A program made the position numbers and the translations under genes. Below the pieces are notes generated by a model. The model had not been told where the DNA came from, did not search any database, and worked only from the letters and a program-made list of their open reading frames with translations. DNA of 10,656 nt from Bacteroidales bacterium UBA2764 (lineage in GTDB: Bacteria; Bacteroidota; Bacteroidia; Bacteroidales; Paludibacteraceae), in NCBI GenBank assembly GCA_002352705.1, contig DEIW01000105.1:1-10656 (forward strand), in the 5' to 3' direction. This document shows, one piece after another, positions 1 to 6,072 of this stretch (its first letter is position 1; each line of letters starts with the position of its first letter).

Positions 1-428
1 ATGTTCTCCTCGTTACAGATACTTACGCCCGCCTTACCAACGTCGCCCACTACACGTGCGTTGTCGGGGTCGTAACCGCGGTGTGTAGGGAGGTCGAAGG
101 CCACAGAAAGACCTTTCTGACCTGATGCCAAGTTACGACGATAGAAAGCGTTTGACTCCTCTGCCGTAGAGAAACCAGCGTACTGGCGGATTGTCCACGG
201 ACGGAAGGGATACATCATTGAGTACGGACCGCGGAGATAAGGAGGAATACCTGCTGTGAAGTCGAGGTGCTCCATACCTTCAAGGTCTTCTTTGGTATAT
301 ACAGGACGAACGTCGATGTGTTCTGGTGTGTGCCAGTTCTCTACGATACCGTTGTCCTTAACCCACTTGGCACCATCCTGAGCCTTGATGCCTGCATAGA
401 TATCTATGTTTCTAAAATCTTTTCGCAT
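1..428 (-). CDS. mutB: Methylmalonyl-CoA mutase large (catalytic) subunit, N-terminal part, cut by window edge
   Basis: Catalytic alpha subunit of adenosylcobalamin-dependent methylmalonyl-CoA mutase, which interconverts (R)-methylmalonyl-CoA and succinyl-CoA in the succinate-propionate pathway. The 142 complete codons visible begin MRKDFRNIDIYAG and contain the family block RQYAGFSTAEESNAFYRRN, followed by GLSVAFDLPTHRGYDPD, the start of the substrate-binding TIM barrel. Tyr83 here corresponds to the active-site tyrosine known in this block of the Propionibacterium enzyme (Tyr89 there). The ATG lies 19 bp after the mutA stop codon, with a purine-rich AGGAGA about 9 nt upstream, so the two are co-transcribed and probably translationally linked. 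The C-terminal cobalamin-binding domain lies outside the window. The reading frame is open to the edge with no sign of damage. Identity rests on recalled family motifs, and they are very strong. Confidence 0.96.
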   Translation of the reverse strand, partial: MRKDFRNIDIYAGIKAQDGAKWVKDNGIVENWHTPEHIDVRPVYTKEDLEGMEHLDFTAGIPPYLRGPYSMMYPFRPWTIRQYAGFSTAEESNAFYRRNLASGQKGLSVAFDLPTHRGYDPDNARVVGDVGKAGVSICNEEN

Positions 429-447
429 AATTCAAGTCTCCTATTCT

Positions 448-2409
448 TTAAATACCAAGTTTCTCATTATATTGTTTCAAAGTCTCGAGGACATTACACT
501 TTACGTGGATGAAGTTCTCGATGCCTGCTGCCTTGAGGTCCTCCATACATGCTGGAGCACCAGCTACGACGAACATTGCGCGACCATCGAGATACTTGAA
601 TGCTGGGATGGCGTACTCAGCGTACTCGTCGTCTGATGAGCAGATAACTACGATATCAGCCTTTGCCTTGAGTGCTGCGTCAACACCCTCTTCAACGGTC
701 TTGAAGCCGAGGTTGTCGATAACCTTGTAGCCAGCGCAGGCAAGGAAGTTACAAGAGAACTGGGCGCGAGCCTGACGCATAGCGAGGTTACCGATGGTCA
801 GCATGAAGGCAACGGGTTGTTTCTTGGCACCCTCGGTCTCCAAACGGAGCTGTTCGAACTCCTCGGCAGCACGGGCAACTGGCAAGGTGGGCAATAACCC
901 CTCTCCGGCTCTCCCCTCAAGGGAGAGGGAACAGTTACCGCCGCATTTCTCCTCCCCTTGTGGGGAGGCTGGGTGGGGTTTCGATTTGCAAGTGCAGATG
1001 CTACTGCAAGCCCCGGCGTCGGCTTTGATCTTCTTGCCGGCTTTCTCGGTGAAGTTCGGGAACTGGTTGGAACCGAGCAGCACCTCTTTGCGTTTAGCGA
1101 CGTCAGCGAGACGCGCCTTGAGGTTAGAAGCCATATGCTCTTGTACCTTGCCTTCGGAAACGAGCTGGTACATACCGCCGCGCTCCTGGATGTCGAGGAA
1201 CTGTTTCCATGCCTCGGCAGCGATAGAAGCCGTCAGGTTCTCGAGGTAGTACGAACCCGCTGCGGGGTCAACGACCTTATCGAAATGTGCCTCTTCCTTG
1301 AGCAGCAGCTGCTGGTTACGGGCGATACGCTCGGAAAAATCCGTCGGACGCTCGTAGGTGATGTCAAACGGCGTAACGGTGATCTCATCCACACCTGCGA
1401 GAGCAGCACTCATCGTCTCGGTCTGCGAACGAAGCAGGTTCACGTACGCGTCGAAGATGGTCATGTTGAAACGGCTCGTTTCTGCGCTGACGTTCATCTT
1501 CGCGGCGTTGCGGAGAGCGGTCGTGAAGATCGGGTCCTTGTATGCCTCAACGATCTTTGCCCACAGCAGACGGCCTGCGCGGAACTTGGCAATCTCCATG
1601 AAATAGTTACCGCCGATACCCATATTGAAACGGATAGCGTTGGCTGCGCGGTAGTTCGGGATGCCTGCCTCGGTGAGCATCGTCATGTACTCGGCACCCC
1701 AAGCAAGAGCGTACGCGAGCTCCTGGGCAGCATACGCGCCGGAGTTATTGAGGATGACGGAGTTGACGCCTACTACGCGGTAACCCGGCAGCGACTTGGC
1801 TGCTTTGACGGTCTCCGCGATCTTCTGAGATACCTGCTCACGCGTCAGAGCTTTGCCCTTGAGGAGCATCACCTTGATCGGATCAACGTTGATAGAACCG
1901 ATGAGGCCTTTGGTGTCATAACCCATGCGGCCGTAGTAACGCACGAGGATGTTCGCCAGCTTCGGCGCAGCGCAGGCGCAGATAGAGAAGTTGATCGCTA
2001 CTGCCGGTGCATAAACGCCGTTGAGCAGCGTTTTGATGAAGTTGTACGTCAGTTTGTCTTTGTCCAGACAGAAACCGAGCGACGTGATACCTTTGTTGAG
2101 CACCTCCAGCGCTTTCGCATTCGCCTTGCGTGCGTTCTTGCAGGCGCAGATGTTCTGACGGATAGCCCAGTCGTTGTTTGTACGCGTACCGCGGACGTAG
2201 GGGAACTGACCGGGGGCGGAGACGGTGGTCTTGAGCCCTTTCAGGTCCTCACGGCGGTAGAACGGCTGCACGTTGAATCCTTCCGGCGTGCGCCATACCA
2301 GCTTCTTGTCGAAGTCGGCACCTTTCAGGTCAGCGATGATTTTGGCTTTCCAAGTCTCGGTGGAGACCGGCGCAAAATCCGCCAACATGTTTACTTTGTT
2401 TTCTGCCAT
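448..2409 (-). CDS. mutA: Methylmalonyl-CoA mutase small (non-catalytic) subunit with repeat-derived insertion
   Basis: Beta subunit, which pairs with MutB to form the heterodimeric cytoplasmic mutase. The 653 residues comprise an N-terminal arm (1-80), a TIM-barrel domain (about 80-440, with WRTPEGFNVQPFYRREDL, LNNSGAYAAQELAYAL, ARNQQLLLKEEAHFDKV and DPAAGSYY), a Cys-rich linker (465-475) and a flavodoxin-like C-terminal domain (about 520-653). The cobalamin-ligating DxHxxG motif of catalytic subunits is absent (CNFLACAGYKVID in its place), as expected for small subunits. Residues about 476-507 (PHPASPQGEEK through GEGLLP) are translated from a palindromic repeat and lengthen the protein beyond the roughly 620-residue relatives I recall. 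Three Cys-x-Cys motifs occur (ICAC, ICAC, ICTC). The first ATG after a long leader is the start, and the family's N-terminal VSTETWKAKI block follows at residue 15. First gene of the mutA-mutB operon. Confidence 0.96.
   Translation of the reverse strand: MAENKVNMLADFAPVSTETWKAKIIADLKGADFDKKLVWRTPEGFNVQPFYRREDLKGLKTTVSAPGQFPYVRGTRTNNDWAIRQNICACKNARKANAKALEVLNKGITSLGFCLDKDKLTYNFIKTLLNGVYAPAVAINFSICACAAPKLANILVRYYGRMGYDTKGLIGSINVDPIKVMLLKGKALTREQVSQKIAETVKAAKSLPGYRVVGVNSVILNNSGAYAAQELAYALAWGAEYMTMLTEAGIPNYRAANAIRFNMGIGGNYFMEIAKFRAGRLLWAKIVEAYKDPIFTTALRNAAKMNVSAETSRFNMTIFDAYVNLLRSQTETMSAALAGVDEITVTPFDITYERPTDFSERIARNQQLLLKEEAHFDKVVDPAAGSYYLENLTASIAAEAWKQFLDIQERGGMYQLVSEGKVQEHMASNLKARLADVAKRKEVLLGSNQFPNFTEKAGKKIKADAGACSSICTCKSKPHPASPQGEEKCGGNCSLSLEGRAGEGLLPTLPVARAAEEFEQLRLETEGAKKQPVAFMLTIGNLAMRQARAQFSCNFLACAGYKVIDNLGFKTVEEGVDAALKAKADIVVICSSDDEYAEYAIPAFKYLDGRAMFVVAGAPACMEDLKAAGIENFIHVKCNVLETLKQYNEKLGI
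890..981. repeat. Palindromic repeat element inside mutA
   Basis: About 85-90 bp of sequence unlike the rest of mutA. It has outer inverted ends (AACCCC at 896-901 with GGGGTT at 975-980) and two internal hairpins: CTCTCCC/GGGAGAG (909-915 with 921-927) and CCTCCCC/GGGGAGG (951-957 with 962-968). Such paired C-rich/G-rich palindromes are common intergenic repeats in Bacteroidota genomes (recalled, not searched). Here the element is in frame and adds about 30 residues to the linker between the barrel and the C-terminal domain. The exact insertion borders need a repeat-free homologue. Confidence 0.8.
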
Positions 2410-2601
2410 GCTTTTAATGTGTTTAATGTATTTGATTTATTTTTTTTGATGTTTTTATCTCGCTCACACTTGAACGGTTGCTACTTATCTCCTTTTCACT
2501 CTTGCGTTTAGCTGCCTTTTGGGGCTTCATAGGCTAAACTTGTGAATGGTTGCGTTTCGCTTCTTTTTTGTGCTTTTATTCCGTTTCTTTGATTAAGCCC
2601 A
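2410..2601 (-). promoter_or_regulatory. Long 5' leader of mutA-mutB mRNA
   Basis: The stretch between the mutA -7 element and its ATG gives a predicted leader of about 185 nt. Its promoter-proximal part is one copy of the 82-bp repeat. The rest is purine-rich with two similar blocks (GCAACCATTCACAAGT and GCAACCGTTCAAGTGT on the minus strand). The last 50 nt before the ATG are AT-rich and probably unstructured, the usual form of Bacteroidota translation-initiation regions. I looked for cobalamin-riboswitch landmarks because the enzyme is B12-dependent and found none. Confidence 0.5.
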
Positions 2602-2606
2602 CAAAA
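2525..2606 (-). repeat. 82-bp inverted repeat, copy 1 (mutA leader)
   Basis: Read on the minus strand this segment matches 9966-10047 (plus) at 80 of 82 positions, with no gaps. It starts within the TTTTG of the mutA -7 element and covers the first part of the transcript. The differences are C/T (…GCGAAAcGCAACC…) and T/A (…AAGTTtAGCC…). A role as a leader RNA, a small non-autonomous element or a duplication scar cannot be separated from sequence alone. Confidence 0.9.
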
Positions 2607-2632
2607 TTACATCTTTTTCTGCACATATGCAA
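2602..2632 (-). promoter_or_regulatory. mutA promoter (Bacteroidota -33/-7 type)
   Basis: On the minus strand TTG (2632-2630) is followed by 20 nt and TAATTTTG (2609-2602). The spacer begins CATATG and holds an A-tract, as in the other strong promoters of the window. It points to mutA with no gene in between. Confidence 0.8.
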
Positions 2633-2639
2633 GAAAAAT

Positions 2640-2890
2640 AGCAAAAAACGTTTGACTTTTTGCATTTTTATCCTATTTCGCAGCATTCCGAGCACTTTTT
2701 CGTCTGAAATCTCTCTCTGAATCCTCAAAACCAAGTCCTATAATAACGCAAATCCCTCTCCAAACCTCTCCCAATATCTCTCTAAGTACTATTCTTCGTC
2801 TGTCTCCGGCTGTTTTATGCCGGCTAATTATAGTATTTGTTTGTTTCCCGAAATACTATTCGGGACTAAAATACATAAAAATGCGCCTTT
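2640..2890. other. Gene-free stretch between divergent promoters
   Basis: No credible coding sequence was seen. The middle (about 2700-2800) is pyrimidine-rich on the plus strand. At its right end are overlapping hairpins: CCGGC/GCCGG (2806-2810 with 2819-2823), TCCCGAA/TTCGGGA (2846-2852 with 2859-2865), and an exclusive alternative TAGTATTT/AAATACTA (2831-2838 with 2851-2858). They lie upstream of the 2894 promoter, so they are not part of the transcript proposed there. Confidence 0.5.
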
Positions 2891-2893
2891 TTC

Positions 2894-2924
2894 TTGCATA
2901 TGTCAGAAAAAAGCAGTAATTTTG
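2894..2924 (+). promoter_or_regulatory. Promoter facing the structured-RNA region
   Basis: TTG (2894-2896), a 20-nt spacer beginning CATATG, then TAATTTTG (2917-2924). This is an excellent match to the Bacteroidota housekeeping promoter and to the mutA and 7947 promoters. No convincing protein gene follows; the transcript would enter the hairpin-rich region. Confidence 0.75.
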
Positions 2925-2929
2925 CGAGC

Positions 2930-3258
2930 AAAATTGCAAGCTATGAGTAAAACTTGCAACGCAAGCAATAAAACCATCGTCCCTTCTCGGACGTTAAACA
3001 GAGAAAGCGCAAAGCGTTGCGCGAATACATATTGATTAAAAGCATTTGCTATGCTTGTTTGTCTGAGTAAACGAAATGTAGGAAGTTTCAAAAGCAGATA
3101 GGAAACAAGTCGAAGCAGATGCCCGTTGGTATATTTACACGTATCTTATTTACAGGGATACGCGCCTATATACTAAAGCGGGCAGCTGAGTTGAATTCCG
3201 TCTGCTATGGTATCCTACAACCTCAATGACCGGATGACAATCAGTTGTCCGCGTTTTT
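2930..3258 (+). ncRNA. Candidate structured non-coding RNA, family not recognised
   Basis: Between a strong promoter and a T-run lies a series of helices: TTGCAAG/CTTGCAA (2934-2940 with 2953-2959), CGTCC/GGACG (2978-2982 with 2989-2993), GCGCAA/TTGCGC (3007-3012 with 3017-3022), AAGCAT/ATGCTT (3040-3045 with 3051-3056) and GTTTC/GAAAC (3085-3089 with 3102-3106). Then comes a long stacked arm: AGCAGA/TCTGCT (3114-3119 with 3201-3206), TGCCCG/CGGGCA (3120-3125 with 3179-3184), GTATAT/ATATAC (3129-3134 with 3168-3173) and CGTATC/GATACG (3140-3145 with 3157-3162). I see none of the marks of tmRNA, RNase P RNA, SRP RNA or a self-splicing intron. A 30-codon ORF (2943-3035) lies inside but resembles nothing known to me. 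The strand is uncertain because a second promoter faces it at 3283-3313. Confidence 0.5.
3231..3258 (+). terminator. Terminator-like hairpin at the end of the candidate RNA
   Basis: GACAA/TTGTC (3236-3240 with 3245-3249) with a 4-nt loop, extended by two G-C pairs across a small bulge, followed by GCG and five T (3254-3258). It is a modest stem. The following GCGTTTTT (3251-3258) can also pair with AAAAACGC (3273-3280). Confidence 0.45.
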
Positions 3259-3282
3259 GTTTGTACCTAATGAAAAACGCTG

Positions 3283-3313
3283 CAAAAGTACAACAAATTT
3301 ACGGAACGCACAA
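3283..3313 (-). promoter_or_regulatory. Minus-strand promoter facing the candidate RNA
   Basis: On the minus strand TTG (3313-3311), exactly 20 nt, then TACTTTTG (3290-3283). The spacing equals that of the other promoters, but the CATATG/A-tract spacer is missing. A transcript from here would be antisense to the 2930-3258 region. Confidence 0.5.
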
Positions 3314-3323
3314 GTGCGCGAGC

Positions 3324-3343
3324 AAAAAGGACCAAAAAGGACC
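3324..3343 (+). repeat. AAAAAGGACC tandem pair upstream of a promoter
   Basis: Two adjacent copies of AAAAAGGACC sit directly upstream of the 3345 promoter. A near copy (AAAAGGACC then AAAAAGGAC) lies at 6586-6603, directly upstream of the 6604 promoter, at almost the same distance. A binding site or UP-like element is possible; no protein is known to me for it. Confidence 0.6.
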
Positions 3344-3344
3344 A

Positions 3345-3374
3345 TGAATATGTCGCAAAAAAGTAGTAATTTTG
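3345..3374 (+). promoter_or_regulatory. Promoter of the 3464-5537 operon
   Basis: A degenerate -33 (ATG in place of TTG at 3344-3346), a 20-nt spacer starting AATATG with an A-tract, and a perfect -7 TAATTTTG (3367-3374). It gives a leader of about 80 nt, which contains CCTCC and later GGAGG (about 3437-3441) that could pair. Confidence 0.7.
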
Positions 3375-3463
3375 CAGCCTGAAATCGAAAAGTTTACAAA
3401 AAACTCATGGATCACTCCTCCTGCCTAATAATAAAGTGGAGGTAAATAAAATTATTTAATACT

Positions 3464-3625
3464 ATGGTACAAGTTAAAATCTTTTACGAAGCGGTTAATG
3501 CGCCAAATATTGAAGCGCAAATAATGAATTTCTTTTCAAAAAATAGTTTGAAATTGAAGTTGTGGATACCACATATAACCGTCCTCTGCATCAAATGCAC
3601 ATGCAATGTTAATTTACAAAACTAA
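3464..3625 (+). CDS. Small hypothetical protein, possibly frameshifted
   Basis: This is a 53-codon ORF, too short to be certain, first in line after the 3345 promoter. Its N-terminus (MVQVKIFYEAVNAPNIEAQI then MNFFSKNS) resembles small Bacteroidales hypothetical proteins of about 55 residues that I recall, in which a short strand is followed by a helix and a V-V-D-type strand. After residue 28 the frame gives LKLKLWIPHI, unlike that pattern. A shift near the TTT at 3547-3549 would give FEIEVVDTTYNRPL and end at 3612. One missing T is the simplest reading. It may therefore be a decayed gene, or a real short peptide. No function is proposed. Confidence 0.45.
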   Translation: MVQVKIFYEAVNAPNIEAQIMNFFSKNSLKLKLWIPHITVLCIKCTCNVNLQN

Positions 3626-3645
3626 CTAAATAAATATATGTTCAT

Positions 3646-4107
3646 ATGAAAAATAATTACTTTATCCAAATATGGGATCAAAGGATATTTCCATTGGATT
3701 CTGACTATGATCAAATTGCTTTATTGCGACCCTCTGAATTTAACAATATTTTCGAGAAAACGATGGGGCAAATGGCAAATAATAATGTTGAAGGATTGAT
3801 AATGATATCTTACCATGGAAGAACTATATATAAAAAATATGTAGCCAATACTGCTTTTCCTGAAGACGGTTGCGTTATACTAAGTTATCGATCACTGGCA
3901 GAATTGGGAATTGATCCAAAAGATATTATCAATACACCAGATACAGTTAGCATAGAACCTGCTAGTGCATTTGCTTATTTATGGAATAACTCATATTCAT
4001 ATTTAAGAAAGCCATTTAGATGGGCTGTATGTGGACTATTATTGACTATCTTCTTTGGGCTTATCTCTATAGCATTTGCTATATTCCAATTAATTTGTTG
4101 CTGCTAA
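3646..4107 (+). CDS. Hypothetical protein with C-terminal membrane anchor
   Basis: This 153-residue protein is not one I recognise. Residues 1-120 are soluble and mixed alpha/beta, with a short strand pattern around VEGLIMISYHGRTIYKKYV (48-66) and DTVSIEPASAFAYLWNNS (99-116). Residues 125-150 are a single hydrophobic segment ending LICCC, so the protein is probably tail-anchored with its body in the cytoplasm. There is no signal peptide. It begins 20 bp after the small ORF and ends 35 bp before the BspA-like gene, so all three look co-transcribed. The region is more AT-rich than mutA, consistent with accessory DNA. The start is the first in-frame ATG; an ATG 8 nt upstream (3638) is out of frame and closes at once. 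Confidence 0.75.
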   Translation: MKNNYFIQIWDQRIFPLDSDYDQIALLRPSEFNNIFEKTMGQMANNNVEGLIMISYHGRTIYKKYVANTAFPEDGCVILSYRSLAELGIDPKDIINTPDTVSIEPASAFAYLWNNSYSYLRKPFRWAVCGLLLTIFFGLISIAFAIFQLICCC

Positions 4108-4142
4108 ACATTAAAAACATTAATAATATAATACTTAATACA

Positions 4143-5537
4143 ATGAAAAAGAAACTATTTACCCTATTGCTTGCTGTAGCAGCCAGCGTAGGAACGATGT
4201 TTGCGTCCATACAAGTGGATGGCATTTGGTATAATTTCGACAGCAGAACACGAACTGCCTGTGTTACTTATCAAGGTGAATACTCTTATACTTATCCAGA
4301 TGAATATCTCGGAAATGTTGTCATCCCGTCCTCTGTGACTTACAAATCTGTGACTTATAGCGTCACCAGCATTGGAATGGATGCTTTCAAACATTGCACC
4401 GGTTTGAACTCTGTGACTATTCCCGAGAGCGTCACCAGCATTGGACATGAAGCTTTCGCACGTTGCACCGGTTTGACATCAATAACCATTCCCAATAGCG
4501 TCACATTCATTGACTCTTATGCTTTCGCTTATTGCACCGGTTTGACCTCTATTACCATTCCCAATAGTGTCACAAGCATTGGAGATGAGGCTTTCTCTAA
4601 TTGCAGCGGTTTGACCTCTGTGACGATTCCCAATAGCGTCAAAGGCATTGGAAGTCGTGCTTTCTTCGATTGCACCGGTTTGACCTCTGTAACCATAGAA
4701 GCAGAAACCCCGCCAACATGGTGGAGGGATGATTATGATTATTTTCCTTTTGACGAGCTGAATTATAACAATAGTTATCCCATATATGTTCCGTGTAATG
4801 CAATAAATGTCTATAGATCGTCACCATCGTGGAGACCCTATCGATATCGTGTTTATGTAAAACCTGATTGTCCGAATATCACAGTTCGACTTGACCCGAG
4901 TAGTTGTTCTTCTTCATGGTCAGAAGTTTATCTTTGGGCTTGGACTGATAGTGGAGACCTTTTTGATACATGGCCCGGACAGAGAGTGGGTATGGACAAG
5001 GATGGATGGTATTCATATATATTTGATGAGGATATCACTTCTGTTAACATTATTTGGAATAATGGTACATATTGGGCTACAGGTGAACACAAAACAGTTA
5101 ATATTGAAGGGGTGACATCTTCTACATGTTACGCACTAAATAGCACTACCGGCACCCATATTACAGTAAGCGTGGTTAATTGCCCTAACGACGTTCCCAC
5201 GCAATATACAATAGTCTTCAAAAACTGGGATGGTAGTGTTCTGCAAAGTATGCAAGTAGAAGAAGGACAAATACCGCAATACACCGGTGCTACGCCGACA
5301 AAACCCGATGATGCGCAATATACCTATACCTTCTCCGGCTGGACACCACAGATTGTAGCAGCAACGGCAGATGCCACTTATACTGCTACCTTTACGGCAA
5401 CACCGAAAGGTCAGGGCATAGACGATGTACAAAGCGACCCAACGCAATGTACAAAGGTTATTCGTGATGGACAACTCTTCATCCTCCGCGGAGATAAAAC
5501 CTATACTCTTACCGGCCAAGAAACAATCATGCCGTAA
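4143..5537 (+). CDS. BspA-like leucine-rich-repeat surface protein with starch-binding-like module and C-terminal sorting tail
   Basis: This is a 464-residue exported protein. Residues 1-21 form a signal peptide (MKKK, hydrophobic core, MFAS). Residues 73-187 hold five 23-residue LRR_5/BspA repeats (pattern SVTSIG-EAF-CTGLTSVTIPN). Residues about 246-331 (VYLWAWTDSGD, TWPGQ, GWYSYIF, VNIIWNNG) resemble starch-binding module 26. Residues about 354-420 (YTIVFKNWDGSVL, YTFSGWTP, ATYTATF) are a Listeria-Bacteroides (InlB B-type) repeat. The end (KVIRDGQLFILRGDKTYTLTG) resembles the type IX secretion C-terminal signal. It is probably displayed at the cell surface for binding a host or plant ligand or glycan; no catalytic domain was seen. 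I chose ATG 4143 because the signal peptide begins there. The in-frame upstream extension overlaps the previous gene. Confidence 0.9.
   Translation: MKKKLFTLLLAVAASVGTMFASIQVDGIWYNFDSRTRTACVTYQGEYSYTYPDEYLGNVVIPSSVTYKSVTYSVTSIGMDAFKHCTGLNSVTIPESVTSIGHEAFARCTGLTSITIPNSVTFIDSYAFAYCTGLTSITIPNSVTSIGDEAFSNCSGLTSVTIPNSVKGIGSRAFFDCTGLTSVTIEAETPPTWWRDDYDYFPFDELNYNNSYPIYVPCNAINVYRSSPSWRPYRYRVYVKPDCPNITVRLDPSSCSSSWSEVYLWAWTDSGDLFDTWPGQRVGMDKDGWYSYIFDEDITSVNIIWNNGTYWATGEHKTVNIEGVTSSTCYALNSTTGTHITVSVVNCPNDVPTQYTIVFKNWDGSVLQSMQVEEGQIPQYTGATPTKPDDAQYTYTFSGWTPQIVAATADATYTATFTATPKGQGIDDVQSDPTQCTKVIRDGQLFILRGDKTYTLTGQETIMP
4359..4703 (+). repeat. Five 69-bp tandem repeats coding the LRR units
   Basis: Repeat boundaries fall at 4359, 4428, 4497, 4566 and 4635, an exact 69-bp period. 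Copies share long identical runs such as TGCACCGGTTTGA and ATTCCCAATAG, so slippage or recombination could change copy number in frame. Confidence 0.85.
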
Positions 5538-5588
5538 AGTTAGAAGTGAAGTAACCTTAAAAAGAACTAAATACTACTATGTACATTC

Positions 5589-5620
5589 AAAGCCGGAGGA
5601 GCGGAAACTCCTCCGGCTTT
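5589..5620. terminator. Bidirectional intrinsic terminator
   Basis: A perfect 13-bp stem (5589-5601 with 5608-5620) with loop CGGAAA, beginning AAAG and ending CTTT, so it has a short U-tract on either strand. It lies between the converging BspA-like gene and the toxin gene and can serve both. Confidence 0.85.
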
Positions 5621-5665
5621 GTTCTCAGGACACAGATCTGATATACGCGTATAGCAGAGAAAAAG

Positions 5666-6070
5666 TTATTCTTCTCCGAGAATTTGCAGCATTTGTGCCG
5701 GAGTTACTACTCGCGGATCTATCGGAAAATGCTTCAAGTTGCCGGTGACAAGGAAGGAGTCTTCTTCAGAAAGTGCCACTTCATAGAAAACACGGTCATC
5801 TTCATCAATCAACAATTTATCGTAAGCAGTACGATTTGTTGCGATTCCATGTTCAAGAATATAATTGATAATCGTATCTAATCTTGATTTTGCAATATGG
5901 AAATGTTCGCGCGACAACACCTCTGTATATTCAGCGAGAATTTCGTCATTATACAAGGGTGTCATTTTTCCTTGAGCCAAAGCATCTACAACTTTCGTTG
6001 TTGCAGAATTAGGATTTTTTGTGAGGAAAGCAGACACAAAGACATTAGTGTCTATTACAACATAAATCAT
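5666..6070 (-). CDS. PIN-domain toxin of a type II toxin-antitoxin pair
   Basis: This 134-residue protein is a putative ribonuclease of the PIN superfamily (the COG1569-like group), predicted to cleave RNA when free of antitoxin. The first acidic residue is in VIDTNVFVSAF (Asp7). A second acidic site is around Glu47 (YNDEILAEY), then DEDD at 89-92, and the late motif is FLVTGNLKHFP (Asn111, His114). Length and motif order fit a complete domain. The ATG lies 2 nt past the antitoxin stop codon, a typical coupled arrangement. It is second in its operon and converges on the 5589-5620 terminator. The target RNA cannot be told from sequence. The family assignment is firm; activity is inferred. Confidence 0.9.
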   Translation of the reverse strand: MIYVVIDTNVFVSAFLTKNPNSATTKVVDALAQGKMTPLYNDEILAEYTEVLSREHFHIAKSRLDTIINYILEHGIATNRTAYDKLLIDEDDRVFYEVALSEEDSFLVTGNLKHFPIDPRVVTPAQMLQILGEE

Positions 6071-6072
6071 AA

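Noticed and set aside
958..2511. 517-codon open frame on the plus strand
   Set aside because: It is antisense to mutA, with a composition typical of a shadow frame (Arg/Val/Leu-rich, no domain), while the opposite strand encodes a clear enzyme.
2410..2601. Cobalamin riboswitch in the mutA leader
   Set aside because: The conserved B12-box and core sequences were not found; only the link to a B12 enzyme suggested it.
2817..3035. 72-codon plus-strand open frame
   Set aside because: It runs through the 2894 promoter and several hairpins, and its protein resembles nothing.
2930..3258. tmRNA, RNase P RNA, SRP RNA or group I/II intron
   Set aside because: The tmRNA ends (GGGGCTGA, TCCACCA), the RNase P GAGGAAAGTCC block, the SRP core and intron domain V-like sequence are all absent.
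4020..4142. Longer start for the BspA-like protein
   Set aside because: The extension overlaps the preceding gene and would bury a clear signal peptide that begins at 4143.
4359..4703. CRISPR-like array
   Set aside because: The 69-bp units are contiguous coding repeats with no spacers and no cas genes nearby.
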